Part shown: positions 1 through 12,028 of the stretch, piece by piece | Numbering within the stretch: the stretch's first letter is position 1 | Layout of the letters: every line of letters begins with the position of its first letter | Assembly (NCBI GenBank): GCA_028023455.1 | Contig: JAQFVV010012405.1 | Coordinates: forward strand, 5,913,334-5,977,333 | Source: Epiperipatus broadwayi | Taxonomy: Eukaryota; Onychophora; Udeonychophora; Euonychophora; Peripatidae | Direction: 5' to 3' | DNA length: 64,000 nucleotides | The notes under the pieces: model-generated | The model's database searches: none | What the model was told of the DNA's origin: nothing | What the model saw: the letters and a program-made list of their open reading frames with translations, nothing else | Program-made: the position numbers and the translations under genes

Positions 1-2715
1 AACTAAAAGTGATTTTTTGTAGAATATTACAATTTAATACAATTTATATAATTGTATAAAATTGATTTGTGAATATTATAAATATCCCATTAAATCCAGA
101 TAATGATTATTTGTCACTTATAAATTATATAAGAAAACTTGTCTATTATTGATAATAAAAAAAAAGATGTTTTTCGGTACTTGTAATAAATTTTACCAAA
201 AAAAATTTTATTTAATACTTTAAATCAGGATTATTTTAAAATTCTTATTTTGTAAGTAATTTTATATATATAATTTATAGAGGGTTTTTTTTTTTACCAT
301 TTTTAAGGAAATCTAATTTTTAACTTAATGTTATGTTATATCAGGGGTGGGACCTCCAGCCCATTGGCAATGTTCAGGCCTTGAAAGCTCTCATTACGAG
401 CCTCAGATATTTTCACAAATACAGTAATCAATAATCAAGCTGGGTTGATAATTAAATAATTGTAAATATAATTAGTTGTTTGTTTCAATTTTATTTAGAT
501 TGATTATTGTATTAAGTGTATATCAATAACGACATTGTGGACAAATAATTATTTTTATATTGGATATTTGACCATTGTATATATTTTCACAAATGTAAAT
601 AAAATGGACCTCTATAAAACTTCTAATGCAAATATTGAATTAAGAGTTAAGTAAAATAAAATATTTATTTTTTCGAATACATCTTTTTTTCTCTCCAGCC
701 TTTATAATAGTTGTAATTCATTCTATCAGAGGTGCAATATTCCAACAAATTATTTATATTGTTTAATCTATCTGATTATGGATTTAATCTACCTGCTAAG
801 AGCATTTGTTTGTTCTTAAAGTAATTTTTACAGATGAATGTATAACTAGCAAAAATAAAATTCGAATTTTACTTCATTTTATTATTATTATTTTGCATTT
901 AATTTTTTTTTTTAGAATGATTTCACAGAGTAAGATTGATATCGAATATCATGGATTTAAAAAGAACTAGACCACTACATTCTTTATAGCAAATTATTTT
1001 TTAAAAAAAAAACCTGTCCAGAACATAAAAAGAAATTTGAGAATATATGTCATGAAGATAGGTTTAAGGTGAATTGGAAAAATTGTCATTAAATATGGAA
1101 CAGTCATTAATAATAATTGTATTATTTTATTTTTTAATCACAAAAAAATTATGGCCATTGTTTAAAAGGGGCAAGTTGGAATTGGCCTACAATTGAAAAG
1201 GTTGCCTACTCTTAATGATAACAGGTAAATTCATAAAATTTTTGATCAAATATAGTATGTTAATTTTTAAATTGATAATTTTGTGTGCTGGCGATTGAAA
1301 TTATAAATATTCAAATAGCCCTTGCCAGAAAAATGTTTCCCCACCCCTGTGTCAGGTAAATATTCTTATAGACTCTTTATTACTGAGATTGAAAGTTGGG
1401 AAAACCTTAAGATATATATTACATTATCAAAATGCCACATAAAAATTTGGTTTAAAAATTTAAATCTGAAAGTATTAAAAATGTTGCATGGAAAGAAGTA
1501 CTATAAAGAAACATTTCTATGAGGTCTGCTAACAGGGTGGGGTTGAGCGGACCAGACTTCTGTTTTATGGCTCCAAAGGTCTCGTAATTCTGTTTAAAAT
1601 CCTGCTGTATCATATGCCTTTCAAAAGTCAAAATAATTAAATCTCAATTTAATATTAAAGTATATAATCATTTAATTATCATTATTATTAATAGTTAACC
1701 AAGGAATGGTTTGTCACAGAAATTGTCTTTACTTTTCTATTTAAAGATTTACTTATCACCATCTATATGATCATTTTATAATTTTTTTTAAACATTCTTT
1801 TTAAATTTTCCATATCCATATATATGGATTATTCATTTCTTCCATTTTTAACTTTTTTTTACATTTCTAACTACTGTTCCAACTTGTTATATCCTGATTA
1901 GATTTTTATAGCCTCTAATCTATCCTCTTTTTTTTGTTGTTCATTGTCCCCTCCATACAAAATTGCTCTCTAGAACAAAACATTTAATAGAAAGTCTTTT
2001 TTAAATCCAATTGCATTGTGCTATAATATAACTAATTTTTTATTCTTTTCTGTTTAGTCAATGCAATTCTCATTTTATTTTGTCACTCTTTTATTATTCA
2101 ATCTGTCTAAAGCACATTTTCTACAAAATTTTATTAATTCTACCTAATATTGTATTCAGTTCATTCTCATCATCACCACCATATCAATTACAAATGTAAC
2201 ATAATAACACTTTCTCCAATGCTAACTCCGTTTTTATCTAAACAATATATGGAACCTTTTATATATTGATTTACAAGTATCAAACTTTCGACACTTATAA
2301 TTTTGAAATCAATCATATAATAAATACTAATTGAACAACACAGAAGATAGACAATTTATCTTTTTTATCTATGTTTTTTCTATAGGATGACCATTGAATC
2401 TTATAGGTTTTTTTGTCCCTTATACAATTTTACTGTTAATCAATGTAGCTCCCTGTTCTATACCTTTTTTCTACAAAAAGATTCATCAGAGCAATTCCAG
2501 TTATTTCTGTCGTATATTGTTTTAAAATCATAAAAGCAAATGTAAGACATTTCTCTATATATATCTCAATAGTATTCTCCGTTGCTCAATTGCAATTTTT
2601 ATTTTTTATGAAGCATACTTAGGTAAACAATTTTTAAGTAACTATAACAATATTTATTTCTTATAAATGTGTATATATTTTCTACATTTGGATGTGTGTA
2701 TATATATTTTTCTAG
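1..2715. other. Non-coding A+T-rich DNA upstream of the ETFA exon, probably intron
   Basis: I found no exon, RNA gene or recognisable transposon here. The stretch holds poly(A)/poly(T) runs and short TA tracts. Its position 5' of a phase-0 internal exon with a good acceptor makes it most likely ETFA intron. Confidence 0.5.
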
Positions 2716-2877
<162 letters not shown>

Positions 2878-3234
2878 TAGTTTACAAAATATTTATTATA
2901 CTAATTATTGGTCTTTTAATATATGATCTAGTTAAAGTTTATATATATATATATATGCAACTTTTTTTTTTTTTGTAACATTTCCTTTTTATTACTGTTC
3001 CTTTATGTATAAATTCTGGGCATTATTTAATATATGATCTACTTTAAGTTTCACAATCTAACTGCCAAATGGAGCTTCAAGAAAAAGTTTTAAAAAAACT
3101 AATCAATAAGAAGTTAATTGTTGTTAAAACAGCAAAACTCACTATACATATGCGACATACAGCAAGCTAGAGTAATCAATGGATTCCAGAAGGCTTGTGC
3201 ATAAAATCCCCATCTAGTGCCTACTCATCCAATA

Positions 3235-3276
3235 TCCCCAGACTAGTTTCTGGCTTGTGGCCTTCATCAGTGAGGA
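3235..3276 (-). ncRNA. Hammerhead ribozyme, intact catalytic core (left arm)
   Basis: Read on the minus strand. Helix I 3' strand TCCTCA is at 3276-3271. The core CTGATGA is at 3270-3264. Helix II is GGC (3262-3260), loop CACAA, GCC (3254-3252), with an A-A mismatch at its base. GAAA is at 3250-3247. Helix III is the self-complementary ACTAGT (3247-3242). C17 is at 3241, and TGGGGA at 3240-3235 pairs with TCCTCA through six pairs, one of them G-U. All invariant core bases of a type I hammerhead are present, so self-cleavage is predicted between 3241 and 3240 of the minus transcript. The very short self-complementary helix III resembles hammerheads of Penelope-like elements and animal retrozymes, some of which act as dimers. 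The basal A-A mismatch may reduce activity. Confidence 0.8.
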
Positions 3277-3924
3277 GGCTTGGATCTGAAAGCACTGCAT
3301 CTAGATCTTAGGATCTAATGCAACCCTCCAGCAACCACCTTTTATCTCCATCTAATTACAAAACTATGAGTCTTAAACCGAAAACACCTTAATGTTTCCA
3401 ATTCAAGCCCATCAGCTTATATAGTTATATGGGTCTGAACCCAGTTCAGTTCCCATACATTTTGATGTCTTTGGTTCTTTAATAACCATAGCCACCAATA
3501 TCCTATTAGGCAGGATTGGTTTTAAGCCAATAAACATCTCATGACCACCATCTCTTATGCTTGTGTATAACTGTTGTTAAAACAGGCAAAACTCACTATA
3601 CGTATGTCACATACAGCAAGCTAGAGTAATCAAGGCTTGTGCATAAGAGATGGTGGTCATGTCATGTTTATTGGCTTAAAACCAATTCTGCCTAATAGGA
3701 TATTGGTGGGTATGGTTATTAAAGAACCAAAGACACCAAAATGTATAGGATCTGAACTGGGTTCAGACCCATATAACTATATAAGCTGATGGGCTTGAAT
3801 TGGAAACATTAAGGTGTTTTCGGTTTAAGACTCATAGTTTTGTAGTTAGATGGAGATAAAAGGTGGTTGCTAGAGGGTTGCATTAGATCCTAAGATGTAG
3901 ATGCAGTGCTCTCAGATCCAAGGC

Positions 3925-3966
3925 TCCTCACTGACGAAGACCACAAGCCAGAAACTAGTGTGGGGA
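3925..3966 (+). ncRNA. Hammerhead ribozyme, decayed (right arm)
   Basis: This mirrors the left-arm ribozyme. TCCTCA is at 3925-3930, CTGACGA at 3931-3937, GAAA at 3951-3954, ACTAGT at 3954-3959 and TGGGGA at 3961-3966. The base at the cleavage position (3960) is G, which the hammerhead consensus excludes, and one helix II pair is lost (GAC against GCC). It is predicted inactive while its twin 700 bp away keeps its core. Confidence 0.7.
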
Positions 3967-4114
3967 TATTGGATGAGTAGGCACTAGATGGGGATTTTAT
4001 GCACAAGCCTTCTGGCATCCATTGATTACTCTAGCTTGCTGTATGTGGCATACGTATAGTGAGTTTTGCCTGTTTTAACAACAGTTGTACACAAGCATGT
4101 GAAGAAGTTAATTG

Positions 4115-5750
4115 CATGAATTTCTTTGACCCCTTCCCAAAATAATTTACACTAATGTAAGTGATGTTAATAAATGTAGCAAATATAATTTATTATATCA
4201 CAATAATAAAACTAATATTCTTTTTTGTTATTAATGTCAAAGTAAAGAATTTTTTTTTTTAAATTGATGAATTTATGATAACAGTTAAGGGACACCTCAC
4301 ATCTAATGGCAAAAAAAAAATTATGATCTTCATTGTAATTTTTTGAAATGGAAACAACTGTAAGTTTCATGCTTTATTATTTGATCTTTAAATTTACACA
4401 CTTATTGCCAAAACATTTTTGGTTGAGGCCAAATGCAAAATTTTAAAGAAAATGAAATGTACATGTTGAAAACTTTTCTAGTTCTAGTCACACTTTGGAT
4501 CATTTTTGCACAAATATATTTACCAAAAATAAAAAAATAAAAACAATGACAAAAACATTAATCTCTAAAAAGTTAAATGAAGTTAATAACAATTTGATGA
4601 ATTTCAATTACTAATTTCATTATACAAAAAGCATTTTTAATATCAGTTAAGAATACTATGAATAGGTCTTCGTTCACATCTTGCTTGAAATTTTTCAACA
4701 TAAATGTTCCAGATATGACTGGAAACTTTTCGACATGTATCTCTCATTTTCTTTAAAATTTTGCAATTGGTTCAGGACAAGAATGCTAGAATAATAAATG
4801 CATTAAATAAAAGCAATTAAAAAAGTAGTCCATGAGAAAGTGAATGCATATATATCTTATATTTGTCCAAAAAAAAAAAATTATGAAGTTAAATGATGAT
4901 AATAAGTGTTCAAAACATAACGTCAAAGATTCCGTGATAAAATGTGACAAATTCCATCACTCATTATGAAAAAATAAATTCTTCACTTTGAAATTAGTAG
5001 TAAGAAAGTATATGTTAATTTTATTGTCATTGTAAAAAAAATTACATTTGCCATACTTATTCAATGTGATGTGAATTTAATTTTTTATTATTATATTTTA
5101 CTATATATTTTTTTTAACAAATAAATATATACCTCTAATTTTTTATGAATTAATTTCTTCATTGCACTTTTTCAAAATGCCATTTGCAGGTAGATTGTAA
5201 ATCTTAAATTAGATCTTCTACTATAACAATACCAAATTCTTCTTATCAAAAATAGCTTTCCACTTATGGATTTTATAAAATTCGTATATTATGAACAAAC
5301 GTTATTATTTAAATATTAATTTACTATATATGTATTATGGAAGCTTTCATCTCATCTCTATTACAAAAAGGAAATTACATATCTGCACAAGTATTTGAAG
5401 CTGCAGAAAGGAGTTTGCTGTTAACAGAAAGAAAACTCTTTGATTTCTCTTTGAGGCCTTAAAGAAACCAAGCAGAGCAAATTCATAATGTTCACTTCAA
5501 ATGTTTTTGTCATTGTAGCAGTTATTACTATGTAATTATTCATATAGTATAATAACATGGATGGGTTGCTCACTAACATGCATGAGCCAGCATGGTGATT
5601 TTATTGGGTTTATATTTCTGAGTTTAAAATCAAGAAAATATCATGGGGTGTTTTTTCAGTTGCCTAATATCTTCCTATCCAAAATATTAATCGAGGCAAA
5701 ATGAATGTATGTGTGAATGAACTTCTTTTTAGTAACAATTAGATTACATA
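4115..5750. other. Non-coding stretch without recognised features
   Basis: A+T-rich DNA with homopolymer runs. I see no open frame, RNA gene or clear repeat boundary. Confidence 0.4.
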
Positions 5751-5754
5751 ATGA

Positions 5755-6840
5755 TAATAGGGAGATTAACATTGAGAAGGGTGACTCCATATTTCCAAAA
5801 AATTTTATAGCAGTTTTGCAAGAAGTATTTTGTGAATTAAAATGGTAAGCTAAATAGTAAAAGTAAATGATAAATTCAATACTTCAGTTATTATAAAATA
5901 TAAATCACAATCTAACAATACAACTATTGTGTAAAACAGAGAAACATTAAAATAAGGATTTTAATACAGCCTTGATAAAGACTCAAATGAGTTGAAAGCA
6001 CTTGGCAATAGTGTTTTATATTATTTTAATGTTTCTCTGATTATACAATAGTCTCATATTATTAGATTGTAAAAGTAAATGGAGATTTTAAATCATCTAT
6101 ATTTCGCAGATGATGCAATTTTTTTTTTTGCAAATAATGCTTTAGACCTTCAGAAAATGCTGCAAAAGTTATCAGATAAATTTAAGAAAATAGACTAAAG
6201 ATAAATGTCAAAAAGACTAAAGCGCAGTGTTCAGTGGATTTTTACAAAAGAATAAAATAAAGATTAATAATAGAAGTATCTTGGTCAGATTATTATTGCA
6301 GATAGAAACATAATGGATGAAATTAATTAAACTTGGTTGGAGTTCTTTTGGTAGAAATAATTTAATATCAAAAGGGAATATGCCTATGGGTTTGAAAAGA
6401 AAGGTTTTTAATAAATGTGTTTTACCAATTCTTTCTTATGGATGTGAGACTTAGATACTTAACAGAAAAGCAATACAGAAACTTCAAACTACTCAGTGAA
6501 GTATGGAAAGATATATGTTAGGAGTAACAAGAAGAGATCAAAAATGAAATGCATGAGTAAAAGAACAAACAGTGTTTACTGACATCACTGAAAGGAGTAA
6601 GAGACTGAAACAGGGTTGGTCTGATCATATTGCTAGAAGAGTTGATAATAGATGGACAGTTGAAATCTTAAACTAGATTCCAAGAGATTCTCAGAAAGAG
6701 ACTACATGTGAGATGAATGGATGAAATAAAGAAGTGTGCTGATGTGATATGGAGAAGTTAGCAGTTGGAGAAGATGGATTATACTTGGAGAGACCATCCT
6801 GCAGTAGATCCATATTGGTTGAAAATGATGATGATGATTT
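5755..6840 (+). mobile_element. RTE-like LINE, 3' half of the reverse transcriptase ORF, broken
   Basis: Conceptual translation in shifting frames gives a block B remnant (EKGDSIFPKNF, from a GVRQGDSISPKLF-like ancestor), the catalytic FADD block (about 6105-6120: YFADDAIFF) and the C-terminal RPRKR/W-rich tail. It ends in a (GAT)n tail at about 6822-6837. The same blocks occur in the same order in the better copy at 26.2-27.6 kb. The reading frame has many stops and shifts, and the copy is split at 5870-6068 by a 199-bp insertion, whose removal restores colinearity with the 26.8-kb copy. It is non-functional. Confidence 0.85.
5870..6068 (+). mobile_element. 199-bp insertion with hammerhead-like hairpin and 13-bp TSD
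   Basis: The duplication GTAAAAGTAAATG lies at 5857-5869 and 6069-6081, and the homologous RTE copy near 26.85 kb has an uninterrupted site. Inside, inverted arms at about 5910-5957 and 6023-6070 pair (CAGAGAAACATTAAAATA against its complement). Between them is TTGATAAAGACTC, a short loop, GAGTTGAAAGC, then ACTTGGCA. This hairpin-plus-GAAA block matches the 3' tail of the Penelope-like fragment at 17.52-17.56 kb. It resembles a hammerhead core but has A for the invariant G8 and T for C3, so activity is not expected. It is probably a non-autonomous element moved by a Penelope-like element. Confidence 0.75.
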
Positions 6841-7330
6841 GCTGAAATTATCCTTTTTTAAAAGTTGTTGTTTAAGTCCAAAAAAATAATTAATGCTTAC
6901 TACAGTAATAATAAAATGTTTAAAAATGTGAACACATTTATTGTTTATTAAGAAAATATGTAAATTTTAATTATAATAATAAGTCATGGTGGTATTTTAT
7001 TCAATTTCATTTTAATAATTCAAAGTAAAAATATGTTGTCTATTTAATTCTATCTTACCTTTGATTGTTAATTCATTATATTTTGAATAACCACTTTTCA
7101 TTACTTAAGAAATCTAAACATGGTAATCCTTATATTATAAATATCAAATTATAATGGAGAAAGTCTATGATAAAAATATATATTTTCAATATTAATAATA
7201 GTGAATGAAAAAATTTAATCTGTTTTGCACAGGTGGTGTATTTAAAAGGCACTTTTATTGTAAACCATACAGCCATCCAAATATTAATTTTCTTAGAATC
7301 GTCATGTAATCTAAGTTATTGATTTTTATT
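6841..7330. other. Non-coding stretch without recognised features
   Basis: A+T-rich sequence lying between two LINE fragments of opposite orientation. Nothing can be identified in it. Confidence 0.35.
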
Positions 7331-8150
7331 CTGGGTTTATATCTTAATGATTCAAAGTATTCGTCACCATAGAAATGCTTATTGAATCAGCGGTCTTTTC
7401 GTAATCTATAAATCCAAAGCATAGTGGCAATTCTTGATGATTTGACCTTTCTTTAACTTTTCTCAATATTTGGCTGTGGTTCACCGTGTTGAAATCACTT
7501 TTAAATCCAGCTTGTTATTTTGGTTAGCTAATATTCAAAGTTTGCTGTAGACTAGTTATAATTATCTTGGTAGAAGAATAATGGGTCTATAGTTTTTAAT
7601 ATTTTTTTTACTACTTTTCTTAAATATCAATGTTACTATTGCATTCTTCCATTTATTTGTGCATATTTTATCATTTAGCCATTTGGTATATAGCTTTACC
7701 AAACAATTTTTATATTTCTTTATCTGGTTCTTTTAAAATGTCAGTAATAATTTCATCATTTTCTTGAGCCTTCTCTTTATATATTTATTTTAAATGCTGG
7801 ACAATTCAGAAAATGTAATAATTGTAGGGGATACTTTATTTTTTTATTCTTTACTTTGTGTAATTTTTGGAGAACTTTTCCACACATTACATGGTATTAT
7901 TTTACTTTTTAATAATAATTCCATCTTTTCTTCTTATTGTTGAAACAACTTTTCTCTCAGCATCAAGATCTGTTTTTATACTTTTGAGACTTTTATTCTC
8001 TTATATAGATTTCTTTGCCAGTTCACAATTATCATTTCTGATATCATTATTAACTCTTTTGTATAATTTTATAAAACTTCAATTATTCAATTCTTCTTAA
8101 TGGATCATTTTTAAAAAAATTTATATTTCTTCTTTCTTCATACACTATCT
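7330..8150 (-). mobile_element. RTE-like LINE fragment, minus strand, decayed
   Basis: Reverse-complement translation shows, in order, a linker like the one at 25.9 kb (KNDPLRRIE against KNDALKRIE), then the reverse transcriptase start ([15 protein letters not shown], from KAPGNDGI..ILKE), and then remnants of the FxVDYEKAFDS block. Stops and frameshifts are frequent. It belongs to the same family as the copies at 5.8, 22.4 and 25.5 kb. The adjacent TIR element begins at 8221. Confidence 0.7.
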
Positions 8151-8220
8151 TGTCTCAATAGAAAATTTACTGAAAAGTTGCTGTTTTTTTAATACTATTA
8201 TCTTTTTAACATTTTTGTTT

Positions 8221-9807
8221 CTTGTTAAATAGCCACTGTACATTGCTTGGTGGCACTGTTTCTGTGTAAAAACACAGAATAATACCGCTTTCGTGGCTGA
8301 ACGTATGGTTAATACACTACTACGATCGTAATAGCTGTTTAGCGACCACGTGATGTGGTTCACACGGCCGAGACTATGACATTACCTATCAGTAAGAGCT
8401 GTTTATTTTGCCGTATCCGAACCTATGTCTAATACAACACTAAGATCATAATAGCCATTTAATTGTGCCGCATGATGGCGTCACTTTCTATGTATATGCA
8501 CAGAAATGTTCCACCCAGCTTTGTATGGCTTTCTATGTGTACGATCAGTAATGGCAATTCGCTACCATTTAATCTGAGGCTGTGTGTACTGGAATGTCTT
8601 AGAACTGTTGAAATGTTGTCCCAAAGGGTTTTTCCTAGAGCCCAACTGATGTAATATTACCTACTACTAATTGTCAGCATATCAGCAATGTTTCCTTACG
8701 CAGTGTGGAAGTGTTTTAAATTTGGAAACGGCTCTGCAACAGCACGATTGCAGGTATTCATGAATAAGTCCTGTTTTGGCCATGACTCATACGAAAAAAC
8801 AAAATGGCTGTAGGCAATAGCATAATGATTCAACTGTGGGATATCCCAAACACAGAAGCTGACGCAGTTGCCTTTCTGCAGGCTCAAAACAAAAGTTTTC
8901 TTATTAATTACAGTCATATGTTGTTAATAAATTTATTTTTTCAATGAATCTGTTTTGTCGTTGTGATGAATTTGGAAGGCAATCAATTCCGAAGTTTTTT
9001 TTTTTTTAGTTTTGGTGTTGTTCATTTTGTTTTTTTTTTAAAGCTTTAATTTAATATTACAACCAGACTGTCAATGTTGAAGGGTAGGGGCTGGAGGAAA
9101 GTAGGCCGGCCTAAAACAGAAAAAAGTCTTTTGATTCTTTATTGTAAATAAAAAGAAAATGGCCTTTTTGAGGGGTAACTACTGTAATAAGAAAATAAAC
9201 AAAAAGAAAAGGTGAAAGCAGGAAAATAAAAAAAGCCAAGTCTGATTAATTACTGGGAAAAAAAAGTCTCTTGTTGTACTATTATTAAAAAAAGAATGCC
9301 ACTTCTGCTTAATTACTATAAAATAAATTAGCTTTTTGTAACACATTACCTGTACATTGTAAGCTAACTTACTGTTATTATCAAAAAAGGCATATTACTA
9401 AAAAGAGACCCCCCCCTCCTTGTTAAAAATAAAAACAAAAAAATAGCTTTTTTTAAAACATGTAATCTAATTACAAAAAAAATAAGCTGCTATGTAAGAT
9501 AATTAAAAAAATAATTACCAAAAATCACTGCTTTTTTTTAAAAAAAAAAAAAGTTTAAGATACTTTTTTAAAGAAAAATAAATGTGTATTGGTTAAAAAA
9601 TATAGCTTTTTTTTATAAAAAGAAAAAAAAAGGCGCTTTTTAAAAAAACCAAAAAAAAAAAAATAACGTACATTTTTAAGAAAAAAAAAAGCCATATTAA
9701 AAAATAACATAAATTGTTTAAGAGTTGACAGGCCCAGGAACGTTGTATTGCTATGTTTTTGCACAGAAACAGTGCCATCAAGTGGTGTACAGTGACTATT
9801 TAACAAG
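8221..9807. mobile_element. 1.6-kb non-coding element with 54-bp terminal inverted repeats
   Basis: The left end (8221-8274) begins CTTGTTAAATAGCCACTGTA, and the right end (9754-9807) is its reverse complement with few changes. The inner part of the repeat contains TGGCACTGTTTCTGTG. The interior has no transposase-like frame. It includes two related blocks of about 75 bp (near 8276-8350 and 8400-8475) that share TAATAC..CACTA..GATC..AATAGC. From 9080 to 9700 it is mostly A- and T-homopolymer sequence. I see no clear target duplication. A non-autonomous DNA transposon is the simplest reading. Confidence 0.6.
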
Positions 9808-11084
9808 TACCCATTTTTTAATAGTTTTATTGGATTCAATCAAATATTTTAAAACTATTTCCAAGTTCTAATTTAAATTTATTGGAATGTTTCTGAAAAT
9901 TGGGAATATCAAGTGTGAATACTGTTTTCTTAATAATTTTTGAATTTAGTTTTGCATTAACATGTATTGTAATGGAATATTTATATATGTTACATTTAAT
10001 TTTTTTGTGTGTAGATATCTAATAACGAGTTAAATGTACAAATAATGAGTTACTAATTTATTAATAAGTATCATTTAAATATTGAAATAAAATAAGCTTA
10101 AAAAATTTATAGAATCGAAGCAAAGATTCTAATTTTAAAATAAATACAATAAAAACCTTTTAATGTTAAAAATAACGAAGAGTTCTTTCTTAACAAAAAT
10201 GAAATTACAAACAGGTCCTTAGGGCAAAATGATCATGATTACTACGAAATAGATAAGAGTCAAGAAATAGAAACAAAAGACTTACTTTTTTCGCCCAAGA
10301 TATATACACAGACCACAGAGGAAAAATCTACTTAACCACAGAACCAACGAAATACATATATGAAATATGTCAGATGGATCTGAGCATATCTAGATAAGAC
10401 GCTTCAGGACTATAAAAGAAATTCAAAAGAATTAGAAGATTAGAATTTTTGAATTTGTTTGACATTGCTGAAAAGAAAAGAAACTTAAAGAGTTATTGTC
10501 GCCGCTACCAAAAATGTAATCTGTTTAATTATGCTTCCCTCAGTTTGGCCGGCCGAAGGCAGCTTTCATCTCTACATATCCCAGGATCGAACCACTGGAA
10601 CCATCTTCATAAATCGTCATTGTCCGCAAGAAATGGCCCTTGCATAAACTCAGAACTTCCTCGCGAAGGAACAAGCCCGGAGAAAGGAAAGTATAAATTA
10701 TAAATGATAAAAATGAACTATAAACTCTCTTTAATTTAAAATCTCCAAACTTTATTTTCCTTTAAATATGAACTATAGACTTTCTCTCCTGATCAAATCT
10801 GAACTTTATTTTTATAAATTTTGCCATTTTAAAAGTCTTATCTAAAATTTAAACATAATCTTTTTGAAATACATATTATATTTTTTTTATTTATGGTTAG
10901 TATAAGATCTGTTTGTAATAGGGCAGGAGTTTGCGATTGCAAACACAAATTTAAAGATAAAATCGAACACATCATTATTTGTGCATTATTAGATTTTAAA
11001 AATAGGTCAAATATATTATTTGATGAAAAAATAAGTTAAATACAATGTGTGATTTTAAAATAAGTTAAATACCTTAAACTAATT
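9808..11084. other. Intergenic or intronic stretch; small G+C-richer island at 10.5-10.7 kb
   Basis: Mostly A+T-rich and featureless. At about 10545-10690 there is an island of normal composition containing a palindromic GGCCGGCC segment and, on the minus strand, GGTTCGATCC (the pol III B-box consensus) near 10591. No A box was found at a suitable distance, so I do not call a tRNA or SINE. Confidence 0.35.
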
Positions 11085-12028
11085 TTTTTTTTTAATGAAT
11101 AAATTAAATTATTAAATTGACTTAAATATAAGTTGGGTATAGATGGCTGCTTAGACTCGTTTAAGGGTATGTTAGTTTAAGGAGGTTTTGATTTCAGACT
11201 ATTTGTTTGTGGTTGTGTCAATGCTGGTGGAAGGATATATAGATGTTTATATCATTGGAATGTGAAGCGTGTTTAGCATACAGGGCAATGTGCCCAACTG
11301 AATGCATGACCCAAAAGTGTAGTTATTGCATTGCAATGTACACAGATGTATTTCCTGTGACATTGATGACCTTTATGTCTATGATAGGGACGATAAGTTG
11401 GCAAAAGTTCCGCTCTCCCTCTATACGTAACCCTTCTCTTTGATATTTTATATACGTGATTCCTTCACCAGACAGATGCACATTCCTGTACTGGATGAGG
11501 ATCACGTCCTTTAAAAAACATCACGCTGCTCCTGTCAGCGTGGTTTTATGCTAACATCTTCATATTGGATTGATTGCGTCTATATATCAGGAAGCTAGCG
11601 TTGGTATGACTTCGGACTTTTAGCCTGGAATCAAAGATTTTGAAAATCTTTTAAGTGCGTAGTTTAGGTAGCCTATCTATGCTCAACATTCTAAGATTAA
11701 AATTTAAAGTTAAAAAAAGTAATAATGAAACCTAAAGCATTTTTTTTTAGTAATTTATTTTTCAAATTTGTTACATATACGTAAATAAAATCTTTTGTGT
11801 TATTAGTACTGGCAGTGATTTAGTTTTTTTTTTTTTGTTATCTCTATTAAAAATATATTTTAATAAATATATTTTAAACCTGCTACTGCTTGAGCTAGTG
11901 GCAAGGGCTAATGGTCAAATATAAAATAAAATTGTATCTTTAACAATGCGTATCTGCCTACTATATAAATTTTCCAGGTTCGAATGGCCTGGTGGCACCC
12001 TTGTACGGCAAATACCCCGACCGTTATA
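11085..12028 (-). mobile_element. LTR-like interspersed repeat, copy 1 (probable solo LTR)
   Basis: Homologous in inverted orientation to 44279-45440. Shared landmarks on the minus strand are a TATAAC.GTCGGGGT start, a hairpin CCAGG/CCTGG followed by AAAATTTATATAG, the block GACCATTAGCCC, then CCACTAGCTCAAG, and far downstream GCCATCTATACCCAA. Both copies lack coding sequence. The first 150 bp also align with the 2.2-kb LTRs at 32.75 and 36.44 kb, which is why a solo LTR is favoured. The 3' limit is approximate. Confidence 0.6.

Larger units (their letters stand above)
3121..4101. mobile_element. 981-bp palindromic insertion with two opposed hammerhead ribozymes
   Basis: The insertion is flanked by an exact 13-bp duplication, AAGAAGTTAATTG, at 3108-3120 and 4102-4114. 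Two long arms, about 3121-3559 and 3640-4090, are near-perfect reverse complements of one another. The roughly 80-bp centre repeats the terminal motif (TTAAAACAGGCAAAACTCAC and following bases). Each arm carries a hammerhead ribozyme sequence, on the minus strand in the left arm and the plus strand in the right. There is no coding capacity. The ends and the ribozyme match the smaller element at 19.3 kb, so this looks like a head-to-head compound of that family. The TSD length suits retrotransposition or a Penelope-type endonuclease better than a cut-and-paste transposase; that is inference. Confidence 0.85.

Noticed and set aside
10449-10703. 84-codon ORF over the G+C-richer island with a B-box-like GGTTCGATCC on the other strand
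   Set aside because: No recognised domain, no A box, no splice context.
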